Assembly (NCBI GenBank): GCA_963973915.1
Contig: CAXBBM010000001.1
Location: forward strand, 186,001 to 250,000
Reading direction: 5' to 3'
Source of the DNA: Polycyclovorans sp002706265
Lineage (GTDB): Bacteria > Pseudomonadota > Gammaproteobacteria > Nevskiales > Nevskiaceae
DNA: 64,000 nt
Shown here: in pieces, positions 9,169-18,284 of the stretch
How the letters are laid out: each line of letters opens with the position of its first letter
Position numbering within the stretch: the stretch's first letter is position 1
Translations under genes and position numbers: made by a program
Notes under the pieces: generated by a model
The model's input: only the letters and a program-made list of their open reading frames with translations
Databases searched by the model: none
What the model was told of the DNA's origin: nothing

Positions 9169-9822
9169 TCAGCCCGGGCAGCGGGCCTCGCGGCCGGTCC
9201 GCAGCCCCGCCAGGGTCGCGGCCATCTGGTTGGCCAATCGGGCGATGAGCTGCTGATGGGCGTTGGCGATGTCGGCCGGCAACGCGCCCGCAGGCGCCTC
9301 CAGCGCAAAGGCGCAGTTCAGGGCGATGGCAGGCTCGGTCTGGCCCACCGACCAGACCCCGCTGGCATGGACGCGCGCACCGGCCTCGGCGTCGAAGCGC
9401 TGCACATCGACCCGCAGCACCGGCACATCGGGCGCCAGCGCCAGTCCCGCACGGGCCAGGTCGATGCCGCCATGCGCATCACGCAGGGCGGTGCTGAGGG
9501 CCACCCGCCATTCCATCGCCAGGGGCGCGCCCCAGTGGTGTCCTTCGAGCGCCACCAGTGAGGCCGCGCCTTCGCGGACCATCAACGGCGCCACATCCAC
9601 CTGCGGTGGCACGCGCACGGCCTGCAGCGCGAACGCGAAGGGCGCGGCGGCTGCGGCGCGCTCGATCGCCGGGGCTTGCAGGGTGTAATAGCGCAGCGGC
9701 GGCGAGGAGGCACACCCGGCCAGGGCCATGACCGCGGCCAGCGCAACCGGCGCGCACAGTGACTTGAGTGACTTTGGGGGTCCGTAACCGCCGGATGGGT
9801 CGAGTGTGGGCATGGCGTTCAT
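9169..9822 (-). CDS. pqiC: PqiC-type membrane-integrity lipoprotein
   Basis: 217 residues from ATG 9822, which overlaps the pqiB stop; an ATG three codons later (9813) is also possible. A lipoprotein signal ends in MALAGC, so Cys37 would be lipidated. After it the SPPLRYYTLQAPA segment is the usual start of the YmbA/PqiC (ABC-type transport auxiliary lipoprotein) domain, which continues through the body (VRVPPQVDVAPLMVREG, MEWRVALSTALRDA). PqiC sits in the outer membrane and docks the PqiB needle for lipid traffic across the periplasm. It is the last gene of the pqiA-A-B-C operon. Confidence 0.9.
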   Translation of the reverse strand: MNAMPTLDPSGGYGPPKSLKSLCAPVALAAVMALAGCASSPPLRYYTLQAPAIERAAAAAPFAFALQAVRVPPQVDVAPLMVREGAASLVALEGHHWGAPLAMEWRVALSTALRDAHGGIDLARAGLALAPDVPVLRVDVQRFDAEAGARVHASGVWSVGQTEPAIALNCAFALEAPAGALPADIANAHQQLIARLANQMAATLAGLRTGREARCPG

Positions 9823-11498
9823 TCGTCCGGCGCGGGGCGGCCGCGCAATAGCGATTGTGGATTGCGCTGCAGGCTGTCGGTGAGGCTGCGCAGCGAGTGG
9901 GCGGCCCGGTCGATCTGCTCCATCATCTGCTGCAGGTCTTGCTGCAAGGGCGCATTGGGCGCGGCAACCTGGCTCGAAAGCCCTTCGACCAGGGCCTGCA
10001 CCTGCTCCAGGGTCTGGGTCAGCTCGACGCTGACTTCGCCCTCCAGCGTGGCCATGAGCTTGTTCAGACTTTCGAGCGTGCCGGCGAGGTCTCCGGCCAT
10101 GTCGCCCAGCGGCAGGGCGTCGAGCTTGCTGACGATGTTGGCGATCTGAATCTGGATCTGGTCGAAGCTGCCCGCCACGCTGGGAATCTCCAGCCGCGCG
10201 CTGTCATCTTCGGCAACCTCGCCGTCCTGGTCAGGGCTCTGTCGGGATGCGGGTGCCAGCATGTCGAGCGCGATGTAAAGCTGCCCGGTGATCAGGTTGC
10301 CGGTGCGCAATTGGGCGCGCAGCCCCTGGTCGATCAGCCGGCGGATCAGTTGATCGCCCGCCTCGGCCGGTGAACTGAAGGTGCGCCCGAGGCTGGCCTG
10401 CCAGGTCTGCCATTGGGTGAAGGCGCGCCCCAGCCGCGCGGGGTAAAGCTCGGCCCGGGTGGCGGCGACGAAGCCTTTGCGCGCAACGTCGTATTCCAGT
10501 TCGGTTTCCGTCACGCGCCCCACTTCGACCCCGAAGAGATCGATGGGCGCGCCCACCGCCAGTCCGCGCATGGAGCCGGCAAATCGCATCACCGTGTCGA
10601 GAACGATCGGGTCGGCCTTGGCCCGCGCGTCGGCTTCGCTGTCGAACAGCGCAAACGCCAGGGCATCGGTTTCGGCCGCTACCTCAAGGTTCATGGGCTC
10701 CCGCGGCAAGGTCGAGATACCGCCCTCGGGGTTGTAGAACGCGACGCCGCCGCTGATCAGCGTGAGAACCGATTCGGTGTTGACCCGCAGGCCCCCGGCA
10801 TCGAGGCTGACATCGACCCCGCTGACGTTCCAGAACCGCGAAGTTGCGCGAAGGTTCTCGTGGTACGGGGCCTCGACAAAGCCCTGTAAGGTGACGCCGT
10901 CGCCGCTGGCATCGAGGTCGTACCCGACGATGCGGCCGACGACGATGCCCCGGAAATAGATGGGAGAGCCGATGCTCAGCGAGTTCAGCGCCTCGGCGCG
11001 CAAGGTCAGGCGGCGTCCCTCCTGATGGTTGAGCACGCGCGGCGGCCGTTCCTGCCCGGTGAACTCACGCGCCTCTTGGTCCGACACCCCCACATCGACG
11101 GCAATGTAGGCGCCGGTGATCAGGGTATCGAGGCCGGAAACGCCGCCCAGGTCGGCGCGCGGCCGCACCACCCAGAAGCGGGAGTCTTCAACCGCAAGCG
11201 CTGCAGCAGCCGGTATCAAGGACACCTCGACCTTGACGTGCGACCGGTCCTCGCTGAGGCGGATGTCGGTGACCCGGCCGACCACCACGTCCTTGAAGCG
11301 CAGCTCGGTCTGCTCTGCTTTCAGCCCTTCGGCTGTCTCGAACTCGATGACGATGGTCGGCCCCAGCGCCAGCAGGTACTGCACCAGCAGCACCACGCCG
11401 ATGATGACGGCGACGGCGGGCACCAGCCAGATCCAGGCGACACTGCGGCGCGCGGTGACGATCGGTTCGGGCAGCGAATCGAGAGAGGGCTGGGTCAT
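9819..11498 (-). CDS. pqiB: Intermembrane transport protein PqiB (MCE domains)
   Basis: 559 residues from ATG 11498 (MTQPSLDSLPEPIV); an upstream in-frame ATG (11573) would overlap pqiA and is less likely. One N-terminal membrane helix (about residues 20-44, WIWLVPAVAVIIGVVLLVQ) is followed by three MCE repeats, each opening with a GLKAEQTELRFKDVVVGRV- or GSPIYFRGIVVGRI-type motif, and a C-terminal helical coiled region (about 440-545). E. coli PqiB (546 residues) forms a stacked-hexamer tunnel for lipids between the membranes. The gene begins 5 bp after the second pqiA gene and overlaps pqiC. Confidence 0.95.
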   Translation of the reverse strand: MTQPSLDSLPEPIVTARRSVAWIWLVPAVAVIIGVVLLVQYLLALGPTIVIEFETAEGLKAEQTELRFKDVVVGRVTDIRLSEDRSHVKVEVSLIPAAAALAVEDSRFWVVRPRADLGGVSGLDTLITGAYIAVDVGVSDQEAREFTGQERPPRVLNHQEGRRLTLRAEALNSLSIGSPIYFRGIVVGRIVGYDLDASGDGVTLQGFVEAPYHENLRATSRFWNVSGVDVSLDAGGLRVNTESVLTLISGGVAFYNPEGGISTLPREPMNLEVAAETDALAFALFDSEADARAKADPIVLDTVMRFAGSMRGLAVGAPIDLFGVEVGRVTETELEYDVARKGFVAATRAELYPARLGRAFTQWQTWQASLGRTFSSPAEAGDQLIRRLIDQGLRAQLRTGNLITGQLYIALDMLAPASRQSPDQDGEVAEDDSARLEIPSVAGSFDQIQIQIANIVSKLDALPLGDMAGDLAGTLESLNKLMATLEGEVSVELTQTLEQVQALVEGLSSQVAAPNAPLQQDLQQMMEQIDRAAHSLRSLTDSLQRNPQSLLRGRPAPDE

Positions 11499-11502
11499 CG
11501 GG

Positions 11503-12174
11503 TCAGGGGCCAGAAGTTGGGGGGCATGATGCGTCAGGTGTGCCGCGCGTGTCAGCGTGCTGGCCGGCGACATCCCAGATGAGGCGGGGGTCGAAGCTTT
11601 TGGCCGCCAGCATGGTGAGAATCACCACCACGCCGAAGGCCAGCGCCGCCGGGCCGGGCTCGACCCGCGCCACCTTGAAGTCGACCAGGGCCACCAGCAG
11701 GGCCACCACGAACACATCGAGCATCGACCAGTGACCGATGCGCTCGATGAAGCGAAAAATCTGCGCCCGTTGCCGCCGGAAGCGGGTCCAGCCCAGTTGC
11801 ACGCTGAGCGCCAGATAGGCCATGACGCCAATCTTCATCAACGGCACGATCACGCTCGCCACCAGCACCACCAGCGCGATGCCGGGCGCGCCATCGGTCC
11901 AGAGCTTGATCACGCCGCTGAGAATGGTGTCGCTGCGCGTGCCCGTGACGTCGGAGCTGCGCATCATGACCAGCAGGTTGGCGGGAACGTAGAGCACGCA
12001 CGCGGCGATCAGGTAGGCCCAGGTGCGGGCCAGGGACGCGGGCAAACGGCTGTGCAGAGGGTCGCCGCAGTGCGGGCAACGCGCGGCCGCCTGCGGGTCG
12101 CGTGGCGCGCGGGCGACGCGGCCACAGGTTTCACAGGCCACCAGGCCCAGTGACTTGGCGGTGGCCACCGTCAC
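11503..12174 (-). CDS. pqiA: Paraquat-inducible protein A, second half-protein
   Basis: About 223 residues from a GTG at 12174 that overlaps the upstream stop (GTGA). A zinc-ribbon-like motif (C14-x2-C17 and C33-x2-C36, RCPHCGD) precedes four membrane helices, with the family motifs NLLVMMRSSDVTGTRSDTILSG cut into a periplasmic loop and GHWSMLDVFVVALLVALV. It corresponds to the C-terminal module of E. coli PqiA, which is a single chain of about 417 residues; here the two modules are separate genes. PqiA is the inner-membrane partner of PqiB. The short tail after the last helix (residues about 205-223) is polar and variable. Confidence 0.9.
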   Translation of the reverse strand: MTVATAKSLGLVACETCGRVARAPRDPQAAARCPHCGDPLHSRLPASLARTWAYLIAACVLYVPANLLVMMRSSDVTGTRSDTILSGVIKLWTDGAPGIALVVLVASVIVPLMKIGVMAYLALSVQLGWTRFRRQRAQIFRFIERIGHWSMLDVFVVALLVALVDFKVARVEPGPAALAFGVVVILTMLAAKSFDPRLIWDVAGQHADTRGTPDASCPPTSGP

Positions 12175-12794
12175 CGCGCCACCGGAGGGGCGTGATCCCA
12201 CAACAGCGCCAGGTCGAAGCTGCCCAGGCGCACCATCAGCAGTGACAACGCCACGATCGCGATCAAACCCGGGCCCAGCACCACGGTCGCCACATCGGTG
12301 AGCTTCACCAGCGCCACCAGCACGCCGAGGAAAAACACCTCCAGCAAACTCCACGGCCGCAGCCACCGCAATGCGCTCAACACCCGGCGATATCCCGGCG
12401 CCGGCGGGCCGAAGGCCAGCGGCAACAGCGCGTAAAGCAGCAGGCACAGGCTGATGAACGGGAACACCAAGGTGGTCAGGCCGGCAATCATCGCCATCAT
12501 CGGCTCGCCCGCCGTCCAGACCGCCGTGACGCCGGCCCACAGCGGCGCCGGCCGGCGCTCACCGGCCAATTCGAAAGTGAGCAAGGGGGTGAGGTTGGCG
12601 ATCGCAAAGAACATCAGTGCCGCGATCGTGCTGGCCAGTAGCGCCTGCAGCGGCAGTCGCGTCTCGCTACACAGCGTGCAGCCGCAGCGATGACAGCCCA
12701 CGCGGGCGCCCTGGCGCACGGTCACCATGCGGTGCACGGCGTCGCAATGCGGGCACACCACCAGTGTGCGGGGGGGTGTTTGAGTGGCGATCAT
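12171..12794 (-). CDS. pqiA: Paraquat-inducible protein A, first half-protein
   Basis: 207 residues from ATG 12794 (MIATQTPPRTLVVCPHCD); a start at 12848 is in frame but adds an atypical leader. C14-x2-C17 and C34-x2-C37 form a zinc-ribbon-like module. Four membrane helices follow, with NLTPLLTFELAGERR at the first periplasmic side and RPWSLLEVFFLGVLVALVKL near the third, both characteristic of PqiA/LetA proteins. It matches the N-terminal module of full-length PqiA. First gene of the pqi operon; its start is about 65 bp from the convergent-free stop of the CorC gene on the same strand, so the operon could extend upstream. Confidence 0.9.
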   Translation of the reverse strand: MIATQTPPRTLVVCPHCDAVHRMVTVRQGARVGCHRCGCTLCSETRLPLQALLASTIAALMFFAIANLTPLLTFELAGERRPAPLWAGVTAVWTAGEPMMAMIAGLTTLVFPFISLCLLLYALLPLAFGPPAPGYRRVLSALRWLRPWSLLEVFFLGVLVALVKLTDVATVVLGPGLIAIVALSLLMVRLGSFDLALLWDHAPPVAR

Positions 12795-12858
12795 GAGTGA
12801 CTCAATGATGACGCACGCATCATAGGGGCGTCGCCGGCCGAGCGGCATAACGCCCCGC

Positions 12859-14115
12859 TCAGGTCGTTGCCCGCACCCGCACGGCTTTTACCGCGTGGCT
12901 GCGGGCCTCGATGATTTCAAACTCGTAACGGCCGATCGAGACCCGCTTGCCCGACTGCGGAATGCTCTGCAGATGATCCAGCAGCAGGCCATTGATGGTT
13001 TTCGGACCTTTCACCGGCAGCTTCCAGCCCAGATTGCGGTTGAGGCTGCGCAGCGTCACGTTGCCGGCGATGCGGTAACTGCCGTCGGCATCGGCGTAGA
13101 CGTTCTTCATGCGCGTGGCCGGGTCGGAGGTGAACTCGCCGACCACCTCTTCAAGAATGTCTTCCAGGGTCACCAGGCCCTGGATGTCGCCGTACTCGTC
13201 GACCACGAACCCGATGCGCCGCTTCTGGTTCTGAAAATTGAGCAACTGCTGGTTGAGCGGCGTGCCCTCGGGAATGAAGTAAGGCTCGCGGGCCAGCGCC
13301 AGCACGCTGCCGGGCGTGAGCTGGTCGTCTGCGGCCAGTCCCACCAGACGCCGCAGGTGGACCACGCCCTTGAGCTGGTCAATGGACCCGTCATAGACCG
13401 GCAGACGGGTGTGCTCCGACTCGGTGAGCGTGTCGCGGATGACGGTCCAAGGGTCTGAAAGGTCGATGCCGATGATTTCATTGCGCGGCACCATGATGTC
13501 TTCCACGGTGGCCTTTTCCAGATCGAGGATCGACAGCAGCATCTTTTGGTGGCGTTGCGGAATCAGCGCGCCCGCCTCGGCGACGATGGTCCGCAATTCT
13601 TCTGACGAAATGTTGTGCTCGGCGGCGTCTTCGGGCGACACGCCGAAAATCTTGAGCAGGTTGTTGCTGATGAAATTGACCACCAGCACCAGCGGCCACA
13701 GCAGCCGCATCAGCGGATACAGCACGTAGGCCGCCGGAAACGCCACCCGCTCGGGGTGCAAGGCCGCCATCGTCTTCGGGGTGACCTCGCCAAAGATCAG
13801 CAGCAGCAGCGTCAACGCTCCGGTGGCAATGGCGATGCCGTCATCGCCGTAGAGCCGCAGGCCAATCACGGTGGCCACCGAGGCGGCCAGCACATTGATG
13901 AAATTGTTGCCCAGCAGCACCGTGCCGATCAGGCGGTCGGGGCGGTCCAGCAGGCGCTGGACCAGTTTGGCGCTGCGCTGCCCGAGCCTGGCCTGGTGGC
14001 GGACGCGATGACGATTGATCGTCATCAGTCCAGTTTCGCTGCTGGAGAAAAACGCGGAGCACAGCAGCAGGACGAACAACAGTGCAAAGAGCACCAATAA
14101 AGGAATGTCGTTCAA
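12859..14115 (-). CDS. HlyC/CorC (CNNM/YfjD) family transporter
   Basis: 418 residues in the standard order: DUF21/CNNM membrane domain (about 1-190, with FFSSSETGLMTINRHRVRH and GEVTPKT), a pair of CBS motifs (about 205-325, EDIMVPRNEIIGID and DEYGDIQGLVTLEDILEE), and a C-terminal CorC_HlyC domain (about 335-415, GSYRIAGNVTLRSLN). The membrane core has the Ser/Asn residues that bind Mg2+ in CNNM relatives, so Mg2+ (or Co2+) export/homeostasis is the likely job, regulated by nucleotide binding to the CBS pair. It lies 85 bp downstream of the YpjD-like gene on the same strand, a common gammaproteobacterial arrangement. Confidence 0.92.
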   Translation of the reverse strand: MNDIPLLVLFALLFVLLLCSAFFSSSETGLMTINRHRVRHQARLGQRSAKLVQRLLDRPDRLIGTVLLGNNFINVLAASVATVIGLRLYGDDGIAIATGALTLLLLIFGEVTPKTMAALHPERVAFPAAYVLYPLMRLLWPLVLVVNFISNNLLKIFGVSPEDAAEHNISSEELRTIVAEAGALIPQRHQKMLLSILDLEKATVEDIMVPRNEIIGIDLSDPWTVIRDTLTESEHTRLPVYDGSIDQLKGVVHLRRLVGLAADDQLTPGSVLALAREPYFIPEGTPLNQQLLNFQNQKRRIGFVVDEYGDIQGLVTLEDILEEVVGEFTSDPATRMKNVYADADGSYRIAGNVTLRSLNRNLGWKLPVKGPKTINGLLLDHLQSIPQSGKRVSIGRYEFEIIEARSHAVKAVRVRATT

Positions 14116-14200
14116 AACGCACGGAGGCGAGTGGCCAAGGGCCGTCGAGAATCGCGGAACATTCAGGTGGCGTCAATCTTTACGCCGACGTCTGCGGCAA

Positions 14201-15001
14201 TCAGCTTGACCAGCGGGCGCCCAGCACCAGCTCCAGAACCAGCTTGGCACCCAGGTAGGCGAGGATCAGCATGCCGTAGCCGGCCAGCGTCCAGCGCGCT
14301 GCTTGTCGGCCGCGCAGACCCAGCCGCCAGCGGCCGATCAGCAGGCCGCCGAAGATCAACCAGGCGGTCACCGACAGCACCGTTTTGTGTGCGAGGTGCT
14401 GGGCCAGCCAGTCGTGGATGAAGGACATGCCGGTGAGCAAGGCCAAGCTGAGCAGCAGGAAGCCCGCGGCAATCAGCACGAACAGCATCCGCTCCATCGT
14501 CAGCAGCGGTGGCAGGCGTTTCATCAACGCAGGGGCCTCGTGCCGGTGCAGCCAGCGGTCCTGCGCGGCCAGCAGGGCCGCCTGCATGGCGGCCAGCGTC
14601 AGCAGGCCTGCGGCAAGCAGCGACAGCAGCACGTGCAGGCCCACCAACCCGCCGTGTTCAATGGTGGCCGCCGCCGGTGGCACCACCGCTGCGACCGCGC
14701 TGGCCAGGGCACCGAACGGATAGGCCGCCAGGCCCAGAATCTTCACCGGATTGCGCAGTGCAAAGCCCCACAGCAGGGCGCTGGCGAGCCAGGCGAACAG
14801 GTTAAGCGCCGTGGTCCAGTCGATGCTCCAGCCCTCGGGCCCGATGATGCGCCCGACCAGCGCAATGGCGTGCGCAAGCACCGCCAGCAGGGTCAGCCCC
14901 CCTGCGTGGCCATCGATGGCGGGCGGCTGCCGCCACAGGCGCAGGGTCGCGGCCACATAGAGCAGCGCCGAAAGAGCGAAGAACAGGACCGGCCAGGACA
15001 T
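14201..15001 (-). CDS. YpjD-like cytochrome c assembly-family membrane protein
   Basis: 266 residues with eight predicted hydrophobic helices starting immediately after Met (SWPVLFFALSALLYVAATL). The region about 60-75 (GWSIDWTTALNLFAWLAS) and HDWLAQHLAHKTVLSVTAWLIFGGLL cut over residues 205-230 match the CcsA/CcmF-related 'inner membrane protein YpjD' family, with histidines that could contact haem. True cytochrome c maturation subunits are larger and cluster with other ccm/ccs genes, absent here, so the function is best left as YpjD-like, unknown. It is divergent from the DUF47 gene and followed on the same strand by the CorC-type gene. Confidence 0.85.
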   Translation of the reverse strand: MSWPVLFFALSALLYVAATLRLWRQPPAIDGHAGGLTLLAVLAHAIALVGRIIGPEGWSIDWTTALNLFAWLASALLWGFALRNPVKILGLAAYPFGALASAVAAVVPPAAATIEHGGLVGLHVLLSLLAAGLLTLAAMQAALLAAQDRWLHRHEAPALMKRLPPLLTMERMLFVLIAAGFLLLSLALLTGMSFIHDWLAQHLAHKTVLSVTAWLIFGGLLIGRWRLGLRGRQAARWTLAGYGMLILAYLGAKLVLELVLGARWSS

Positions 15002-15105
15002 GCGTCGAAGGTTAGCACCGAGTCGCGTGGCGCCGAAGCCATCGGCGCGCCGCCGTTTCGCGGCGTCTGCCCACCGATGACATGACAGTTTTACTACAAT
15101 GCCGC

Positions 15106-15786
15106 ATGGCGCTAAAAAGCACGATCGCGGAAATGTTGGGCGGATCGCCCATTCGTCCCCTGCAGCAACATATGGAGAGCGTGGTGGCGTGCGTCGACCT
15201 GCTGCCCCGGTTTGTCGATGCCGTGGTCCGTGAAGACTGGTCGGCCGCCCGAGACTGGCGTGAGCAGATCGTCAACGGCGAGCACGATGCCGACCGCCTC
15301 AAGAAGAGCCTGCGCAAACAGTTGCCCACGCATCTGTTCATGGCGGTCGACCGGCGCGATCTGCTCGACATGCTGCAGATGCAGGACAAGGTGGCCAACA
15401 AGACCAAGGACATCAGCGGCCTGATGCTGGGTCGCCGCATGCGCATTCCACCACCGATGGTCGACCTGTTTGGCCGCTACGTGACCCGCACCGTGGCGGC
15501 CGCACATCAGGCGCTGAAAGCCATTCAGGAACTCGACGCGCTGCTCGACACCGGCTTTCGCGGGCGCGAGACCGCCTTCGTCGAGGGGCTGTTGCGCGAG
15601 CTCGACGAAATCGAACACGAGACCGACACCCTGCAGGTCGAACTGCGCGAGCAGCTCATGTCGCTGGAGCGCGACTGGCCGCCGGTGGACGTGATCTTCC
15701 TTTATCAAATCATTGACTGGATTGGCGATCTGGCCGACCGGGCACAGCGTGTGGGGAGCCGCCTGCAGGTTCTCGTCGCCAAATAA
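15106..15786 (+). CDS. DUF47/TIGR00153 PhoU-like protein
   Basis: 226 residues from ATG 15106 (MALKSTIAEMLGGSPI), the standard start of TIGR00153 proteins; a start 24 bp earlier is possible but atypical. All-helical PhoU-like fold, with the acidic metal-binding pattern seen in ENEHDAD-type helices (IVNGEHDADRLKK near residue 60 and ELDEIEHETDTLQVELRE near 170). These proteins accompany Pit phosphate transporters and are thought to modulate them. The pit gene starts 17 bp downstream, so the two form an operon. Confidence 0.93.
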   Translation: MALKSTIAEMLGGSPIRPLQQHMESVVACVDLLPRFVDAVVREDWSAARDWREQIVNGEHDADRLKKSLRKQLPTHLFMAVDRRDLLDMLQMQDKVANKTKDISGLMLGRRMRIPPPMVDLFGRYVTRTVAAAHQALKAIQELDALLDTGFRGRETAFVEGLLRELDEIEHETDTLQVELREQLMSLERDWPPVDVIFLYQIIDWIGDLADRAQRVGSRLQVLVAK

Positions 15787-15803
15787 GGCGGACGACTTCA
15801 ACC

Positions 15804-17054
15804 ATGGAATACGGATTTCTGTTTGTCGCGCTGGCCTGCGTCTTCGGGCTGTTCATGGCGTGGGGCGTGGGCGCCAACGATGTGGCCAATGCCATGTCGA
15901 CCTCGGTGGGCTCACGCGCCATCACCGTCAAGCACGCCATCATCATTGCCGCCATTTTCGAGTTTGCCGGTGCCTATCTGGCCGGCGGCGAGGTCACCGC
16001 CACCATCCGCAACGGCATGATCGACACCACCTCCATCGTCGATCAGCCCGAGATTCTGGTGTTCGGCATGCTCGCGTCGTTGCTGGCCGCGGGGACCTGG
16101 CTGCTGGTGGCCTCGATCTTCGGCTGGCCGGTGTCGACCACCCACTCCATCGTCGGGGCCATTGTCGGCTTCGGCGCGGTGGGCATCGGCATCGACGCGG
16201 TGTACTGGTCACGTATTGGCACCATCATGAGCAGTTGGGTCATCTCGCCCGTGTTGGCGGGGGTGATGGCCTACGGCCTGTTCATGAGCGTTCAGGCGCT
16301 GATTCTCAACACCGAAACGCCGTTGAAGAACGCGCTGCGCTACGTGCCGGGCTATATCTTTCTGACGGTGTTCATCACCGCGGCGGTGACCTTCACCAAG
16401 GGCCTCAGCCACGTCGGGCTGGGCCTGAGCGGCGTGCAGGCCTACCTGCTTTCGGCCGCCGTTGCCGCTGCGGCTGCAGCCGGCGGCGGCATGTTCATCC
16501 GCGGCTTGAAGCTGGACCCGGCGGCAGACCATCGATTCCAGTTCGCCAACGTGGAGCGGGTCTTCACGCTGCTGATGATCATCACCGCCTGTGCGATGGC
16601 CTTTGCCCACGGCTCGAACGACGTGGCCAACGCCGTCGGTCCGGTCGCCGCCATCGTCGGCATTGTTGAAAGCGGCACCATCGCCGCCAGCTCGATGGTG
16701 CCCCCGTGGGTGTTGTTGTTGGGCGCCTTTGGCATCGTGCTGGGGCTGGTCACCTTTGGCCAACGCGTGATGGCCACGGTGGGCACGCGCATCACCGACC
16801 TCACGCCGTCGCGCGGCTTTGCCGCGACCCTGGCGGCGGCGAGCACCGTGGTGGTCGCCTCGGGCACGGGATTGCCCATCTCCACCACGCACACCTTGGT
16901 GGGCGCGGTGCTCGGGGTCGGACTGGCGCGCGGCATCGGCGCACTCAACCTGTCGGTGATCCGCAGCATCTTCGCCTCGTGGATCATCACCCTGCCAGCG
17001 GGCGCCATCCTCTCCATCCTGTTTTTCTACATCCTCCGCGCCCTGCTTTCCTGA
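15804..17054 (+). CDS. pit: Low-affinity inorganic phosphate transporter (PiT family)
   Basis: 416 residues, about ten membrane helices. The duplicated PiT signature is clear: GANDVANAMSTSVGSRAIT near residue 17 and HGSNDVANAVGPVAAI near 270. A second conserved pair (GWPVSTTHSIVGAIVGFG near 115 and GLPISTTHTLVGAVLGVG near 357) completes the inverted-repeat architecture. It moves phosphate (as metal-phosphate or H+/Na+ symport) across the inner membrane. Start ATG 15804 lies 17 bp after the DUF47 gene, with which it must be co-transcribed. At 416 residues it is shorter than E. coli PitA (499), like many short Pit proteins linked to DUF47. Confidence 0.95.
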   Translation: MEYGFLFVALACVFGLFMAWGVGANDVANAMSTSVGSRAITVKHAIIIAAIFEFAGAYLAGGEVTATIRNGMIDTTSIVDQPEILVFGMLASLLAAGTWLLVASIFGWPVSTTHSIVGAIVGFGAVGIGIDAVYWSRIGTIMSSWVISPVLAGVMAYGLFMSVQALILNTETPLKNALRYVPGYIFLTVFITAAVTFTKGLSHVGLGLSGVQAYLLSAAVAAAAAAGGGMFIRGLKLDPAADHRFQFANVERVFTLLMIITACAMAFAHGSNDVANAVGPVAAIVGIVESGTIAASSMVPPWVLLLGAFGIVLGLVTFGQRVMATVGTRITDLTPSRGFAATLAAASTVVVASGTGLPISTTHTLVGAVLGVGLARGIGALNLSVIRSIFASWIITLPAGAILSILFFYILRALLS

Positions 17055-17080
17055 GCCGCGAACAGACGGTTCGCCTCAGG
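17050..17080. terminator. Hairpin spanning both stop codons of convergent pit and desaturase genes
   Basis: CCTGAG-CCG-CGAAC and GTTCG-C-CTCAGG pair around an AGACG loop, with one bulge. The left arm contains the pit TGA and the right arm the desaturase stop. There is no T-run on either side, so intrinsic termination is uncertain; it may protect 3' ends instead. Confidence 0.4.
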
Positions 17081-18239
17081 CGGTGGACGGCAGCCCATTC
17101 GGCACGCGGTTCGGCAATGCCAGGCGGAAGACCCGTTTCAGGGTCGTGCCGAACTGGCGGGTGAGCGGCGCGCTGTTGTAGGGCAGACCGTAGCGCGCGC
17201 AGATGGCCCGCACCTTGGGTGACAGGGCCGCATAGCGGTTGCTGGGCAGGTCAGGAAACAGGTGATGCTCGATCTGAAAGCTGAGGTTGCCGCTCATCAG
17301 GTGCATCAGCCGCCCGCCCTCGATGTTGGCCGAGCCCATGAGCTGGCGCAGGTACCAGCCGCCACGGGTTTCGTTCTGAACCTCTTCTTCGGTGAACTGG
17401 TGCACGCCCTCAGGGAAGTGCCCGCAGAAGATGATCATGTAGGTCCACAGGTTGCGGATCAGGTTGGCCGCCACATTGGCCAACAGCACGGGCAGGAAGA
17501 ACGGGCCGGCCAGAGCCGGGAACAGCACGTAGTCCTTCATCACCTGCTTGCGCGCCTTCTTCCAGAAGCCCTTCAGCTTGGCCCTGGAGTCTTGGCGAAT
17601 CTTGCCTGTCCTGGCCAGTTGATCCAACTCGGCGTCGTGCACGCCCACCCCCCACTGGAAGAACACCGCCAGCAGGGCGTTGTTGATCGGGTTGAGCAGA
17701 TGCGCCGGGTGCCATTGCTCGGCCTCGCTCATGCGCAGAATGCCGTAGCCCACATCGCGGTCCTTGCCCAGCACATTGGTCCAGGTGTGGTGCTCCACGT
17801 TGTGGGTGTTCTTCCATTGGTCAGCCGGGCACACGGTGTCCCACTCCCAGGTGCTGGAATGAATGTGCGGGTCGCGCATCCAGTCCCACTGGCCGTGCAT
17901 GACGTTGTGCCCGATCTCCATGTTTTCGAGAATCTTGGCCATGCCAAGACCGAGGGCGCCCATTACCAGCGCCGGCGGAAACAGGATGCCGCCATAGATC
18001 ACGCCGCGGCTGGTCACCTCGAGCCGGCGCTGCAGGCGAATGACCTTGCGGATGTAGGCGGCATCTTGCTCGCCGCGATCGGCGATCACCGCTTCGCGCA
18101 GGGCGTCCATTTCCTGGCCGAAGGCCTCGATCTGCGCGGGCGAGCATTCGGGCAGGCCCACGGGCCATGGATGCTGGCCTTGGACGGCCGTGCCGTTCAC
18201 GGCGTGATGCGGGGTTTTGGGGCGGGTGTCAAAAGGCAT
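17076..18239 (-). CDS. Membrane fatty acid desaturase (acyl-lipid/acyl-CoA type)
   Basis: 387 residues with the three His boxes of di-iron membrane desaturases: H111-NVM-H115, HNVEHH at 146-151, and QIEHH near residue 325. Hydrophobic segments lie around residues 78-100 and 245-275. It would introduce a double bond into membrane fatty acids, using electrons from the ferredoxin reductase encoded 45 bp upstream. This pairing, with a divergent TetR regulator, resembles the P. aeruginosa DesB/DesC-DesT system for aerobic delta-9 desaturation. Positional specificity is not readable from sequence. ATG 18239 is the only sensible start. Confidence 0.93.
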   Translation of the reverse strand: MPFDTRPKTPHHAVNGTAVQGQHPWPVGLPECSPAQIEAFGQEMDALREAVIADRGEQDAAYIRKVIRLQRRLEVTSRGVIYGGILFPPALVMGALGLGMAKILENMEIGHNVMHGQWDWMRDPHIHSSTWEWDTVCPADQWKNTHNVEHHTWTNVLGKDRDVGYGILRMSEAEQWHPAHLLNPINNALLAVFFQWGVGVHDAELDQLARTGKIRQDSRAKLKGFWKKARKQVMKDYVLFPALAGPFFLPVLLANVAANLIRNLWTYMIIFCGHFPEGVHQFTEEEVQNETRGGWYLRQLMGSANIEGGRLMHLMSGNLSFQIEHHLFPDLPSNRYAALSPKVRAICARYGLPYNSAPLTRQFGTTLKRVFRLALPNRVPNGLPSTA

Positions 18240-18284
18240 GAGAAGGCTCCCGGGGTCGTGCAGCAGTGGGTGGAGGGGCAGGCG

